From assembly GCA_014218235.1 (NCBI GenBank), contig CM024760.1, positions 141,065,245 through 141,129,244 on the forward strand: DNA of 64,000 bases, given 5' to 3'. Of this stretch, positions 34,601 to 46,213 are shown piece by piece. The DNA is from Colocasia esculenta (Eukaryota > Streptophyta > Magnoliopsida > Alismatales > Araceae). The notes under the pieces were generated by a model. It was not told where the DNA came from. It ran no database searches and was given only the letters and a program-made list of their open reading frames with translations. The first letter of the stretch is position 1. The number at the start of each line of letters is the position of its first letter. The translations under genes and the position numbers were made by a program.

Positions 34601-34964
34601 TGCAACGCATGCAGGTCAGAGAAATTGGCGTCCACATCGCTGAACGCTGGGGTTAGTGTTGGCGTCCATATGGTTGACGCCGACACAACATCGACGTCTA
34701 TTGATATTGACGCCAAGCTGGCCTTCGGCCAGAACTCTAAAACATGCAAAAACCATGCACATCTTATACTTATATATGTGCCATATGTATACGTTATCAT
34801 GTACACACTACCATCATACCATTCATACATTATTTACAACTAATTATACACATGCATACATAAGTATACCAACTAGTACTTACGTAGATATTTACATACG
34901 TACATACACAACATGAATTATTTACATGCAATACAATAATGCAACAAAATTCGAGGGCCTTACA
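31687..34964 (-). repeat. Element B right (5') LTR
   Basis: It is collinear and nearly identical to 23476-26750 and ends GGGCCTTACA. As the element is on the minus strand, this copy drives transcription, from the TATA box near 34490. The flanking CGATG (34965-34969) completes the target duplication. Confidence 0.95.
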
Positions 34965-35051
34965 CGATGAGATTATTGGGACACATGCAAGTATTGCTCA
35001 ATACAAACCTGACTGTGGGCCCATATCTTGTCCTGGAGATTCTGAAAATTT

Positions 35052-36075
35052 TGAATTAAGTATTTGTTCATAGTGTAAATAGTATTAACACAGTCAGAGA
35101 GTCAAACTAGACATGTGGGGTTCGACAGAGTCCAATTCGGACTCTCGATTTGGATTTGGTGGGGGTATCTAGATTTAGATTTATAGTTCATTAATCTATC
35201 AGTTTAGGGGTTATACCAACAATAGAATTAAGAGTCTATACATGGTGCAAACAATTTCAACAAGGTTAAAGAGTCAAATGGACATGTGGCTGCTGACGGA
35301 AATCGGACTCTCGGTTAGGATTTGGCGAGGGTATTTAGATTTAGGTTAATATGTTGTTAATTTATTGGCGTGGGGGGTTATATGGGTCTAAAATTGAATT
35401 AAGAGTTTGTTCATAGTGTAAGTAATTTCAACACAGTTAGAGAGTCAAACTGAAGTACATGTGGAATCCAACGGAGTCCAAATCAGGCTTTCAGTTTGGA
35501 TTTGGTGGGGGTATTTAGATTTAAATTTATAGTTTATTAATGTAATAATTTAGGAGTTACACGTGTCCAAAAATAGAATTAATAGCCTCTTCATGGTGCA
35601 GACAATTTCAACATGGCTACAGAGTCAAACTGGGCATGTGGGAGCTGAGGGAGCCCAAATCAGACGCTCAGTTAGGATTTTGCTGGGATATTTAGATTTA
35701 GATTTATATGTCATTCATCTATCAATGTGGGAGGGGGGTTATATGGGTCCAAAAATTGAATTAAGAGTCTATTCATAGTGCAAACAATTTCAACACGATC
35801 GGAGAGTCAAACTAGATATGTGGGATTCGATATAGTCCAAATTGAACTCTCGATTTGGATTTGATGGGGGTATTTAGATTTAGTCTATAGTTCATTGATC
35901 TATTAGTTTGGGTTACACATGTTCAAAAATGGAATTAAGTATCTATTCATGGTGTAGACAATTTCAACATGTTGAGAGAGTCAAAGTGGAGATGTGGGTG
36001 CTTACGAAGTCCAAATCGAACTCTCGATTAGGATCTGGCGGGGGTATTTAGATTTAAGTTTATAGTCCGTTAATG
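35052..36075 (+). repeat. Tandem array with dimeric higher-order structure
   Basis: Six units of 168-183 bp, each with 'gggtatttagattta', 'gaattaag', 'gacaatttcaaca' and 'agagagtcaaa'. Their 'gggtat' starts fall near 35163, 35331, 35511, 35687, 35870 and 36044. Units 1, 3 and 5 resemble one another ('ggattcga…gagtcc'), and units 2, 4 and 6 resemble one another ('ggctgctgacg'-like), so the real period is about 350 bp. Confidence 0.8.
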
Positions 36076-36138
36076 TTAAATGATATCTTATTTCTTCTTC
36101 TGATTCATACATGTCTAATAATTATTTTTTGCTTGCAG

Positions 36139-36207
36139 GCCGTTAGAGATCAGGTTAATAGCGATGCAGATGGCAACGACTATGAGACTCATCTTGCAGA
36201 CGATTAG
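36139..36207 (+). CDS. Putative terminal exon of a CACTA gene
   Basis: It follows a T-rich tract and a TTGCTTGCAG acceptor. It reads 22 residues, from AVRDQVNSD to ETHLADD, and a stop. The acidic C-terminus and the position before the subterminal repeats fit the last exon of a CACTA gene. Without the upstream exons the product is uncertain. Confidence 0.35.
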   Translation, partial: AVRDQVNSDADGNDYETHLADD

Positions 36208-36843
36208 GAGCCTCGTCATGAATTTTTCACTTTTATCTTCTTCATTATATATGTAAACACTTTTGTGACTTGTTGGTAAATATTTAACAGATATTTAAAT
36301 TAGTATGAAATATTTAATTTTTACTTAATTGTTTATGTGATTGTGTTATGTTTGAATGGTGATTGTGATATATTTATTTTAAATTAATTATCATATGAAA
36401 ATGTATACAGGTGAAAAAAATATTTTTAAATTTATTCTTTTATTTTTTATTTATTTAGCGATAGAATCGCAACATATTAGGACTATTTAATGACCCCTTA
36501 GTAGCTAGCTATGGATTTACGACAGTTAGATCCATCGCTAATATCTGTCGCTATTAAAGTAAGGTATCCATCACTAATACGTCGATAAAATTAGTGACGA
36601 ATTAATGACAAAAGTTAGCCCGTTAGTGATATAAATCATCGCCTAAATTATTGATGAATTTGCGACAACATTATGTAATCGCTAATTCATCGCTAATTAG
36701 TGATCGAGTAGCGACGAAAATTGAGCCCTCACTAATTAGCATCCAATATACATCGGTGGATTAATTTCGTCGCTATTCTATCGATAAAGAGTCTAGCGAT
36801 AGAATATCAACAAATTAGCGACGAGTCGCAAAACTGCATAGTG

Positions 36844-37883
36844 TATTATTTAATTATTATGTTTTAATTTATTTTTGACTTTAAATTATTAAAATTTTTG
36901 AAGTACTATAGGCGGCAACAATGGAGGGGGAGGAGCAAGGGGAGATGATGTACGTGAGAGCGAGGTTCCATAAGGTGGTGGGGTCGATGGACTCTAGGGC
37001 TTCTACAAGTACATGATGATGGCGGCCTCGAAGTCAACATCTACTTGCTCAGACTCTAATCAAAGATTACTGTAAACTTTTTCATCTCTCTCAGATGAGA
37101 TGAGATCGTGGCGGGCAAAGCAGAAAGCTTCTTCTCTACTCTCTCTCTCTCTTCGAACAAAGGATTTGGGTACTAATTATTATTATCATTAATTTTATCT
37201 TTTTCTTTTGTTAGTATGAGCTCGTTTAGACCAGGATCAGCATAAGGGGTAGGTTATTTTACTTGTTTTCAGGGGTGCTCACTAGTTACTATTTTTATTT
37301 ATTGGTGTTGTTTACGATGGCTACTGATAATAATATATGGATTTGTCGGTGGTTTGGTCTCAATTTTGTAGAAAATAATTTATTGAAAAATAAATATTAA
37401 AAAAATATTTTTAAAAAAATATTTACGTAAGTATTAAGTAAATAATTATATTTTTATCTTTTATAAATATTATTCTTTAGAAAACTTTTTTCCCATGAAC
37501 ATATTTCACAATTAACCAAATAAATTCTCGGTCATATTTTATGTGGAGATAAAATGAAAATAAAAAAAAAAGAATTTTCAATTTATCTTAATGCCAAATA
37601 ACCTCTGAGAGAAAAACCCTGGGATCTGCGGTAGCACTGGGCTTTCACTTCCCACGAAATCTTGCCCTGGTTTTGGAGTGGAGCACCTTGCAGTGACACA
37701 GGGGCACCGATCGCCTTCAACCGCGGATGGAAGTATGTTCGCTGCATCCTTGAAGCTGGGGGGTTTCTTAAAGGGGAGCTACATTGCCAAAAGAAGTCCT
37801 TGCGATGTTTGTGGAGTGTTCATGATGGCGACAGCCACCAAGAGCCTGGGGCCCATCTCTGATGTGCGGGAAGGGGATTGGAG
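36844..37883. other. Stretch without recognisable gene
   Basis: A short purine-rich segment at 36910-37080 can be read as MEGEEQGEMMYVRAR and onward for 31 residues, with no known motif. The remainder is AT-rich, with short frames at 37620-37880 that I do not recognise. 'tat' at 36844-36846 may be one copy of a CACTA target duplication. Confidence 0.4.
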
Positions 37884-38211
37884 TAGGGCTGTAAACGGAG
37901 TGGATACGGAGCAGATATGGGTTTTTCGATTTCGATCCGAATAGTTAATCGGATAATTCGTATCTGTTCAGAATACAATTCGAATACAGAGCAGATAATT
38001 TAATCGGATAATTTTTGGATTCGGAACGGATACAGATATTATCCGCTTCGAAAATATAAATTTAATAAAAGATATTAAGTGATCTAAAAATCATAAAAAA
38101 TAAAAATATATATGTTTTTTAAATATAAATGTTAAAAATATTTTCTAAACAAAAAATTAATATTAGATATATTATATATTTATAAATTATATATATTATA
38201 TATGAATCATT
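37884..38211 (+). mobile_element. hAT-like non-autonomous element end, cut by gap
   Basis: It starts TAGGGCTGTAAACGG, a form seen at the ends of plant hAT-type MITEs. Diverged repeats of 'cggataat' and 'gagcagat' follow, then an AT-rich tail running into the N gap. The other end is not visible. Confidence 0.4.
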
Positions 38212-38311
38212 NNNNNNNNNNNNNNNNNNNNNNNNNNNNNNNNNNNNNNNNNNNNNNNNNNNNNNNNNNNNNNNNNNNNNNNNNNNNNNNNNNNNNNNNN
38301 NNNNNNNNNNN
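38212..38311. other. Assembly gap
   Basis: 100 consecutive N, a conventional placeholder of unknown true length. The element types on the two sides differ, so no feature can be carried across. Confidence 1.
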
Positions 38312-38802
38312 CTCAGTCATTGCTTCAGATCGAGCGTTGGTCTTTAAGCTTGATCTAGGGGCGTATCATCTCTTGAATGCATTCCTGTGTTCTTTCCCTT
38401 CGTGTTGAAGGAAGACCTGGTGGGTTCCAGGGTGTTTGTTTCCTTTCGTGTAGAAGGAAGACCTGGTGGGATCCAGGGTATTGTAATTCCTCTTCGGGTT
38501 GTGAAGAGAAGACCAGCTGTGGCTGGGTGTGTAAGTGTCCTTGAAGGGGACTGTACCCTTGGGTAGTGAAATCCTGAGTTGTTGCTTAGGGACTGGACAT
38601 AGGATTCCTGTGGAGAGGAGGTCCGAACCAGAATAAATTCCTTGTGTCATGTGTTTGATTGTCTTGTGTTTGCTATACTCCTTTTACTAACACTAACAGT
38701 CATCGAAGTGTGTTTTCGTGTAAACATTTTTGTGAACAGGGTTAGGTACTCAAATTTTAAGAATCTCATTCACCCCCCTCTGGGCATGCTAGCTGGGCTA
38801 CA
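38312..38802 (+). mobile_element. Copia-type LTR 3' fragment (same family as 1-340 and 16387-16618)
   Basis: It shares the paired 'gaaggaagacctggtggg' motif and 'ggactggacataggattcctgtgg' text with element F. It ends in ATTCACCCCCCTCTGGGC … GGGCTACA. The 5' part is lost in the gap. It contains an internal duplication of about 57 bp ('tcgtgt[t/a]gaaggaagacctggtggg'). Confidence 0.65.
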
Positions 38803-39100
38803 GGGATGGACTCTAGATTCGTGGGAAAAGGGTTAAGATAGGGCTAGGACTCTTTTTAGAATAATTTTGAGTTAAAATAGTGATTATCTTAATCTTTCTT
38901 AATTTATTAATAATTTAGGTATGAAATTAGGCAAAAATATCTCCCATTCATCGTTGGACTCTAGCTTTCGGGCCCATTAATCCATGTATGGACCATCTTG
39001 GATAACCCATCACTTGGTTTTTGCTTATTAGATTTTAATTATTCACATTTTCTTTTAATTTAATTTATTTATCGATATTTAAATTTTTAGAGTTGCTACA
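38803..39100 (-). mobile_element. Family D LTR, terminal fragment D3
   Basis: It ends GAGTTGCTACA, as D1 does. Like D1 its reverse complement has TGTAGCAACTC, an AT-rich stretch, and then 'gagtcctagccctatcttaaccc'-like text. It joins directly to the copia LTR end. Confidence 0.45.
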
Positions 39101-39375
39101 GCTTTGTTTGTCCATCCAACTCCAACCTATTTTCTTAATGACTACTTTACTCTAACAAAAAAATAAATCTCATCAATACTCATTGATAAAAATAAATTTT
39201 AAAAAAGTATTTCAGTTCCCAAAAAATGATTTCTACATGTATAATGATCATTCATATGAGCCATACATAGTTGCAGTTTGTTCTGCAACACCTTCGTGGC
39301 TTCTTCAAACAAGAGTTTCACTGCGAGATGCCTACAAACACAGAGAAAACATAGTCAAGTAAATTTTACACAGTC

Positions 39376-39640
39376 GAAGGAGGGGATGGGGAGGGCTGGG
39401 AGGTCAACAGAGGCTGGCTGGGGACTAGATTTGAAGGAGGGGATGGAGAGGGTTGGAAAGACCAACAGAGGCTAGTTGGAGAGTAGATTTAGAGGAGGGG
39501 ATGGGGAGGCCAACAGAGGTGGGGTGTCACTGGCTGAGGAGGCCAACGGAGGCGGTGTGGTGCCGGTTAGGGAGACCAACTCTCAATAGAGGCCGGGGGG
39601 CTCTTACTGGTGAGGCCAACTCTCAATGGGATGGGAAAGC
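39376..39640. repeat. Degenerate minisatellite, about 60-75 bp unit
   Basis: Repeated G-rich units such as 'gaggccaacagaggctgg' and 'gaaggaggggatgg', at least five imperfect copies. Open frames here follow from the repeat. Confidence 0.6.
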
Positions 39641-39726
39641 CAATGGAGAGAATGGACAGTCGAGGCACAGATGGCGGAGGCGGATTGGTGGTCTGACGAA
39701 AGAAGATCAGTTGAGAGATAGAGAGT

Positions 39727-39727
<1 letters not shown>

Positions 39728-39794
<67 letters not shown>
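39728..39794. repeat. GA microsatellite
   Basis: Nearly uninterrupted (GA)n of about 65 bp. Confidence 0.95.
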
Positions 39795-39795
<1 letters not shown>

Positions 39796-40309
39796 CGGGT
39801 AGGAGGGAGGGAGGGAGAGGCACCAGCTGCAAAAGGGTCTTCTTGCAAATTCTGAATCGCCGGTGGTGGAGTAGCATTCGTCACACGTCGGAGTCGTAGG
39901 AGGGCGCCGAAGTGGCGGGTGGCTACTGTCTAGGAGCCTGGGTGGCCGTCGGGGATGATAGAGCGTGGGGGGTTTTGGATTTGGGATTTTGATCGTGGAC
40001 AGAAAATGGGGTTTTTGGTACCTCGATTTCACCGGAAGAGATGCACCTCGATCTCGTAGGCAGGGATGGTTCTCAATCTACTCGTCACGCAGAAGAATAG
40101 TGGGAGAGATGGGGGATGACAAAGCGCAGGGCAGTTTTGAGAGAGAAAGAGATGGATTGTAGTCGATTGGGGGAGGAGGGTTTCTTGAATTTTATTTTGA
40201 GAGAGAGAAAAGCTGAGAAGAGGTGGGATTTGTGTGAGAGAAGTCTGCAAACAAAATTTTTGGGTCGATTCTTATGGTTCTCCAAGTTTTTACGCAGTAG
40301 TCAAAATTT

Positions 40310-40456
40310 ATTTCTACGATGTATTTACAGTGTTGGAGATATAATATTAAAATATTAATAAATTTTTTAACAATCGTAAGTATAATAGTTAATATCCTTA
40401 CGAAACGAGAAATCGTAACCAATTTTCCGTAAGTGTTGCCCATTTTTGTTGTAGTG
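40310..40456 (+). mobile_element. CACTA transposon 3' terminus (second family)
   Basis: It ends TTTTTGTTGTAGTG, the inverted form of CACTACAACAAAAA, a common plant CACTA terminus. Short 'ttacga' and 'cgtaag' words in both orientations precede it. How much of 39101-40310 belongs to it is unknown, and the 5' end is not seen. Confidence 0.55.
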
Positions 40457-41998
40457 AAAACCTTAGATCTGGGAGGAAGAGGTGAAGTGGGGTGGATGGG
40501 TTTGAAGCAATGGGAAAAGTTAAAAAAAAAAACATAAAAAATGATTAGAAATCCATTGACGTATACACCGAGAGTAAGGATATCGATGCAATCAAGAATG
40601 TTGTGGGGTGGTCCATCAGACAAAGAACACATGTTTTATTCTTCAAAATCACTCTTTTAAAGTTCAAAATTGGACAATCAAAACTCCTCCATTAGATATT
40701 TTCTTCTATCTCTCACTAAAGCTTTCTTTTTCTCCAAAGAAACAAACGTAGTGCGTGATCTCACACATTGTAAGTTTTATACTTGATTTACGCCGTGTCC
40801 TCCTCGTCTTCTTCCCCACCTCCTCTTCCTCGGTGCCCTTCGGTGCTCAACCCAACCAGGCTCCAGCACGGCCTGCCGCCTCCTTCCTTAATTATTGAAG
40901 AAGGGCTTCCATCGCGTGAACACGTTGCAACGTGCTCTTCTGTTTCCGTATCTGCCTCCACCCTACATTACCAAGAAAAGGAGAACAAAAAAAAAAGAAC
41001 AGAGAAGAATAATGCCTCCAGCACACAGCTCGTGCCACACTCGTTCTAACACCTTCCCAAACTCGTGAGCCCACCGCCACTTATGGTGTTGCATGCACCT
41101 ACTATGGCAGCCAATAAGTCGAGGCGAGCGCTGCTGCGGTGCGGAGCTCACATGCTAAGTCCTTTTTCTATGCTTTGCTGCCTCCGACCTGTTTGTCTCG
41201 TCTCCTATTGATCTTTTGCTCCTTAAAAATTCTCTTTATCTTCTTGATGAATTAATTTTTTATTTTTATCATAATTTTATTAAAATATAGATAATTAATT
41301 AAAAAAATCTCTCATTATAATAAAGAGATATTTATTATAACATAAGTTAACATATATGTAATAAGAGATAACATTTTTTTGTAATGAATTATAGTTCTGT
41401 CAAAAATTAAAAAATAAATCAAATTTATTAAATAAAATTTTAATTAATTTATCTTAAAATAATTGAAGAATATATATATCCCAAGTCGATTGATGTAGTG
41501 AATTGGGTCACCAATACATTGAGTCGATCACAAAACCCCAGATGAAGCAATTAACTCAAGTTTAATTATGTCAGTGAGAAGGAGGCCACTCAAATAAAAC
41601 ATGACGATTTTGTAGCATAGAATCTATAGATCAGATAGCACATGCAGACCAACATTACTTCTTAATTAAGACCTCCTCGAATGTTCCACTGTTAAAAACT
41701 AGGCATCAATTAGATGTAGATTCCTCTAAATTGCTTTAACAACAAAGATGTAAGCTCCCTCACCCACCCACCATTTCACACAGAGTCACCTAAGGCGGGT
41801 GAGTCTCGAGCCAGGTTGCTATCGATCGGTGTATATATCCTGTGTGCTGTCTGTCAAGAACTTGACGAGGGCTTGCCTTTAATTCATCTCGCAAGTCGAG
41901 GATGGATTTCGAACTCATCGAGGGCAATCTTCCATTTAATCACGTGGCCAAAGGCTCGGACCTTCAAATTAAGCATTTGCATTAAAGATAGAAACAGT
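40457..41998. other. Stretch without recognisable feature
   Basis: Mixed sequence with a CT-rich part near 40783-40900 and very AT-rich DNA at 41230-41480. Short frames show no family motif. Confidence 0.4.
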
Positions 41999-43780
41999 TA
42001 GGGTCTATTTGATTATATGTAAAATATTTTAATAGGAAAAAATGAAAAAAAAATTCACAAAATGAAACCGTAATTACCATTTGTTTGTCAATAAAATATT
42101 TTCTGATTTTTTTTCCCTCGTCGTCGTTCTCGCAGGACGTGAAGAAGGGCAGTCATGCCACCTCTATGCGGAAGGGGGTGCGGCCATAGGCATCTCGTAG
42201 GCCAGATCCCCCAGGACCCACTAGTCGACGGCGAAGAAATGCCAGAGGAATCCCGTCACCACCTTTTTCGGCGGACAGTACACCCTCATCTTCTCCGACG
42301 CCTCCGGGCTCGTTCGGGTCGACTCCGGCTGGGCCAACCCAAGATCAGCAGCAGCGTGATCTCGACGAATCCTGTGGCCATGTACAAGGTGAAGATGTGC
42401 TCCTCCCCGTGGCCATCTTCGGGCCGCCCCGCCCCGCCCCCAGCTCCCGCTTCAGCGCCGGCTCCGGACCTCACCAAGCCTTCGGATTTGGCACCCTCGG
42501 CGGGGGAGGTGGGTGGGTCATCGTCCCCGAGGTCCACTAACTCGCGACGGGGGTCCTCCTCCTGCCACGTCGATGCTGGCACTGTGGCTACTTCCTTCTA
42601 GCACTCGTTGGTGTGATGATGCTTCGTTTGTGAGCAGATAGGGGCATATTTTGCTATGCAGATTGCAAAACTCTCTCCTTTTTATGGGAAGAACTTCCAT
42701 ATATATATATGGTTTTGATCTGTTGTTCCAAATCTATGACTCTGTTTACTGTAATTCCAATACTGGGTTTGGGGCCTCGCCTTGCGCTGATAATGGACAT
42801 TGTGGGTTGTGCTGATTGTTTCACTCATCTGTCTTGTCGTTGCTTACGAAGACGAGAGACATTTCTTCCCCAATCTCTCATTTTGTTTCCCTCCCTTTGT
42901 TCTACTTCGATTCTTGTTATCCCTACGGATTCCTAATGAGGGTTCTTACAAAGCAGAGGCGTTCTATGAATTCGCAGTTGAATTGTGTCACAAGAATCTG
43001 CCGGTGAAGAGAGGAGTTCTGATCACATGAACATGGCGTGAAACCCATTTACGTCTTGAGGCACATGAATCCCTCTCTACCTTCTCTCTCTCTCTCTCTC
43101 CAACATTGAAACTGGTGAACAGAGAGACAGATAAAGTCCCTCGAGTCCGCCACAGGTTTGCTCCACGTACTCCGGTGCTGCTGCGGTCCACTCGACCTTG
43201 GGCGCCTGTGTTTACGGATATCCAGTGGAGGGCGGCGGCTAGAGGAGGACAGCTACGGTTTCGATTCCGCAGAGGTGCTGGGGGTAAAGTAGACTGATGC
43301 AGAAGCACCTCGTTGGTCTCTTGCAAGAAGCCACAGAAGATGATGTCGTTGGTCGTGGAGAGATGGGATGAAGCAAATGACGCTTGTTCCATAGCCGCTA
43401 GTGAGGGAGCGGCGTCGGTACCGACTGGTGGTGGGTGCGAAGGTGGAGGAGCCTACAGGGAGAGGTGACTATGGAGAAGGGGGGTAGGGGAGGCGAGGGA
43501 GAGGAAGGATTTATTCAGAGGTGACTGTGGAGAAGGGGGTAGGGGAGACGACTACAGAGACGGCACTGTCAGCGACTGGACCAAAACTCGCCTAGGTGCC
43601 GTCCATTTTTGTGGGCTGAAAACGGCTTCTGAGATTTCTTCTCGCGTGCCAAAATCTGAGATTTTTGAAGAAAATATTTTCATGGTTCAAGTTTTCCATC
43701 AACCAAATGACCAATTTCATGAGGTTTTAAGAGAAAATATTTTCTTGTGGGAGGTTTTACAGGAAAATAAATAGACCCTA
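41999..43780. mobile_element. TIR element of about 1.8 kb with GC-rich cargo
   Basis: The left end is TAGGGTCTATTT and the right end is its inverse AAATAGACCCTA. Both are followed inwards by 'tgtaaaa' and AT-rich DNA. The interior (42120-43620) is GC-rich with frames of up to 148 residues on both strands, which is unlike a simple MITE. I see no transposase. The target duplication is unclear. It may be a Pack-type element that captured host gene pieces; no captured gene could be named. Confidence 0.5.
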
Positions 43781-44403
43781 ATTAGTGAAGGTAACAGAGT
43801 ACGTGCTTGGGTGAAAGGTCTCAACTTCTTAGTTAAGATGATCTGTGCTAGGGCCATTTTTTTCCACTATTAATTATCTGCCCTTTTTATTTTTTCCAAC
43901 TCCCTGCCTCTCCTATTACTAATGTTGGATTACTTACGAATAATTCTACTACTCATGTGGACACACTAGATCCATGGATAAAGGAGAATGAGGATAGAGA
44001 GGAAGGTGCAGGTGGTCAACCAATGTTGGCCTTGCTTGGGTCGTCATCCCTCCCTTTTCTATTCATATTGTTAATTTGCTCCTAGCTAGTTCTAACATTC
44101 GTGAGACTCTCCCTTCGGTCCAATAAAATTGTCAATTAGATTGTGGCTTAAACTAGTTCAAAATTGGATTGAACAAAAGGGTAAACGTAAAAACTTATGT
44201 CGGAAAATATTCTCGAAAAAATTTTCATTCAATAATCTGTTTGGTACTACTCAAAACTTAATTCATGAAAATCTTTTACTTAAAATTATAGATTTTGGCA
44301 TTCTTGATAAGACTCCATAAATCATTTTCTCAAATTTCTATTTCATATAGGATTTTCATGAGTGTGACTATAATCTCCACTATAATTCTCAATGTCCGAT
44401 ATT
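43781..44403. other. Stretch without recognisable gene
   Basis: AT-rich, with text near 44170-44280 resembling the inner parts of the local TIR elements ('cgtaaaaactt', 'gtttggtact'). It is probably a decayed TIR element. Confidence 0.35.
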
Positions 44404-45000
44404 TGAAACTCGACGATCGGCAGCTGCCAACCTGACGCTCTGCAGTTGGCGTCGACATCCGACTCTCTGGCGCTCGACGTCTGACGCCTGGTGGCCGGCG
44501 CGCGGGATCCGTCTGGCTCCTAGCGGCCAGCACCGTCTGGCACTGTCCGATGGCTGGCATCCGACGTTAGCATCCGACGGTCGGCATCCGGTGTATGGCG
44601 GCCCGACGCCCAGCTCTCAGCGCCTGGCATCAGACATCCTGACATCTGACGCCCGGCGACCGATGTCCCGCACCCGACGCCCAGTGGCCCGGCGTCCAGC
44701 GCTCAGCACATGGTGGCCCGATTTCTGGCGTCCAAAGCCCGGTGCCCGACAACTGCACCAACAGTAAGACATCTGGAGCTCGGTGGTCGGTGTCTGGCAT
44801 CTGGCATCCGTTGTCCGGAGTCCGACACCTATGTGTTTTGCGTCCGTTGTCTGGCGTCCGATGCCTGTGCGTCCGACGCCTGTGCGTCCGGTGCCCGACG
44901 CCCGACGTCCAAAGGCCAACACCCTGAACCAGACATCCGATGGCCGACAGTCGGTGCCCGATGCCCGATGCACTCGACGTCCGGCATTGAGCGATCAGAT
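44404..45000. repeat. GC-rich minisatellite with 9-10 bp words
   Basis: About 600 bp of diverged units around 'catccgacg', 'cgtccgacg' and 'gcccgacg', flanked on both sides by AT-rich DNA. The frames inside (up to 118 residues on either strand) are products of the repeat. Confidence 0.8.
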
Positions 45001-45854
45001 AGTTGGCATATGAAACATATTTTTTATTTTTTAGATTTTTATTTTTTTAAAAATTATTTTTAATAAATATTTTATTGGTAAAAAATATCAGAATTGTTTT
45101 TCATGAAAAACATTTACGTGAGTATCAAATGGACAATTGGGTTTTTGATTTTCCCGTAAAAGTTAATCCTTGAAAAAAAAAATCCCTATGAATTTATTTT
45201 ACAAGCAACCAAACAGCCCTGAAAGTCCACTTTGCCTATTCCACCTTACATTAAATGACTCAAGTGCACAGCAGAAGTATATTTTAAACAAAAAAACACA
45301 TTTTCTACAAGAACTTAATGGATCGGGATGATGTCCGAGTGCATGACATTCATGCAATTTATACAAGGATGAGACTTTCTCACCTAGGGGAGCTCGTATG
45401 TCCCTTGAAGTGCAGAGACAGTCCTGCGGATGAAGGAGCTCAAGCGACCTCCCTCTAGCTCTATCCACACAGTGGCGATCAACGAGGAAGGCTCCTCCTC
45501 TCGTCAGCATCTCCTCTCCAATAGTGCTGCTCTCAGTAGCTCCTCGCAGCAACAACAAGGTAGCAGCAGCAGTCGAAGCATGCAACAACAACAGTTGGAG
45601 AAAGGAGGGAAAGACCCTCTTGCTCTCTTCTCTCTTCCCTAGGAGAGAGGTTGCGGGATGAAGGAGAGGAAGAGGAGAGTGGAAAGGAGAGACAGAGTTG
45701 GTGGGAGAGAGCTCAGCTTGTAGCTCTCTCCCACACCCTCTATCTATAAAAAGGGCATTTTTTTCAAACCTGCACACGACGCGCAAGTCATGCGGACATG
45801 CGTGGTATGGCCCATAGTACATGCAACCATACTTGCATTGACGGTAGGACAGGG

Positions 45855-46040
45855 TGTCGCCAATCAATATTGGCGACACATGCCATTGTCTCCAAGACTC
45901 TCTTAGCAATAGTCGATCATGTCACCAGGAGTCCTAGCGATAGTAGACTATATCGCCAAGATATTTCTGGAGACAGTTGACCATGTCGCCAGGATCATCC
46001 TGGCGACAATCTATTCCGTCACCAGGACCATCCTAGTGAC
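45855..46040. repeat. Cluster of short hairpins in R1
   Basis: Inverted pairs: TGTCGCCAAT/ATTGGCGACA (45855-45878) and TGTCGCCAGGA/TCCTGGCGACA (45984-46008), plus degraded relatives near 45926 and 46018. Confidence 0.75.
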
Positions 46041-46213
46041 TGACTGTCTATCTTCGTCGTTGGTCAGAAAAGAGCCTATTGGATAACTCTTATATAATCC
46101 TCTATCATCGTTGTGTCATCCACCTTTTGTGTGTGACCCTCTAGGCCCAATATCGAGTTGGCCGTGAGTTGCACCCATTAGAACCTTTGTGACTCAGAAC
46201 TCTTTCTGACTTA

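Larger units (their letters stand above)
23476..34964 (-). mobile_element. Element B: full-length Tekay/Del-like Ty3-gypsy retrotransposon
   Basis: An 11.49 kb complete element on the minus strand. It has LTRs 23476-26750 and 31687-34964 (about 3.28 kb each), a perfect 5-bp target duplication CGATG, an initiator-Met primer site and a polypurine tract. Its gag-protease-RT-RNase H-integrase-chromodomain order is that of a chromovirus. The LTRs differ at only one or two percent by eye, so it is a recent insertion. It is nearly coding-competent, but carries a terminal TAG at the end of gag exon 2 and two single-base frameshifts (about 29800 and 27435). Confidence 0.95.
34970..36843 (+). mobile_element. 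CACTA transposon, 3' portion
   Basis: The right end reads CATAGTG, the TAGTG terminus of CACTA elements. It is preceded by about 390 bp (36450-36838) full of short words such as 'tagcgacga', 'tcgctaatt' and 'attagtgacg' in both orientations, which is the typical subterminal region. Upstream are a short terminal exon and a tandem array. No matching CACTATGCAG 5' terminus is visible in the window. The TNP2 fragment at 19.6-20.6 kb is in the same orientation and could belong to it, separated by D2 and B. Confidence 0.6.

Noticed and set aside
22325..36843. A CACTA element starting at 'tatCACTACTAGAAGG' (22325) and ending 'CATAGTGtat' (36843) with a TAT target duplication
   Set aside because: The termini share only CACTA; the next bases do not match the inverted CACTATGCAG end, and the family D LTR seems to run across 22325.
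38202..38408. 68-residue frame across the N gap
   Set aside because: Half of it is undetermined sequence.
42155..42601. 148-residue frame as a gene
   Set aside because: Composition-driven frame in a TIR element; both strands open, no recognised motif or splice structure.
45199..45909. 236-residue minus-strand frame as a host gene
   Set aside because: It spans the R1 repeat and its hairpin-rich part, has no family motif and a related segment recurs at 47.8 kb without the frame.
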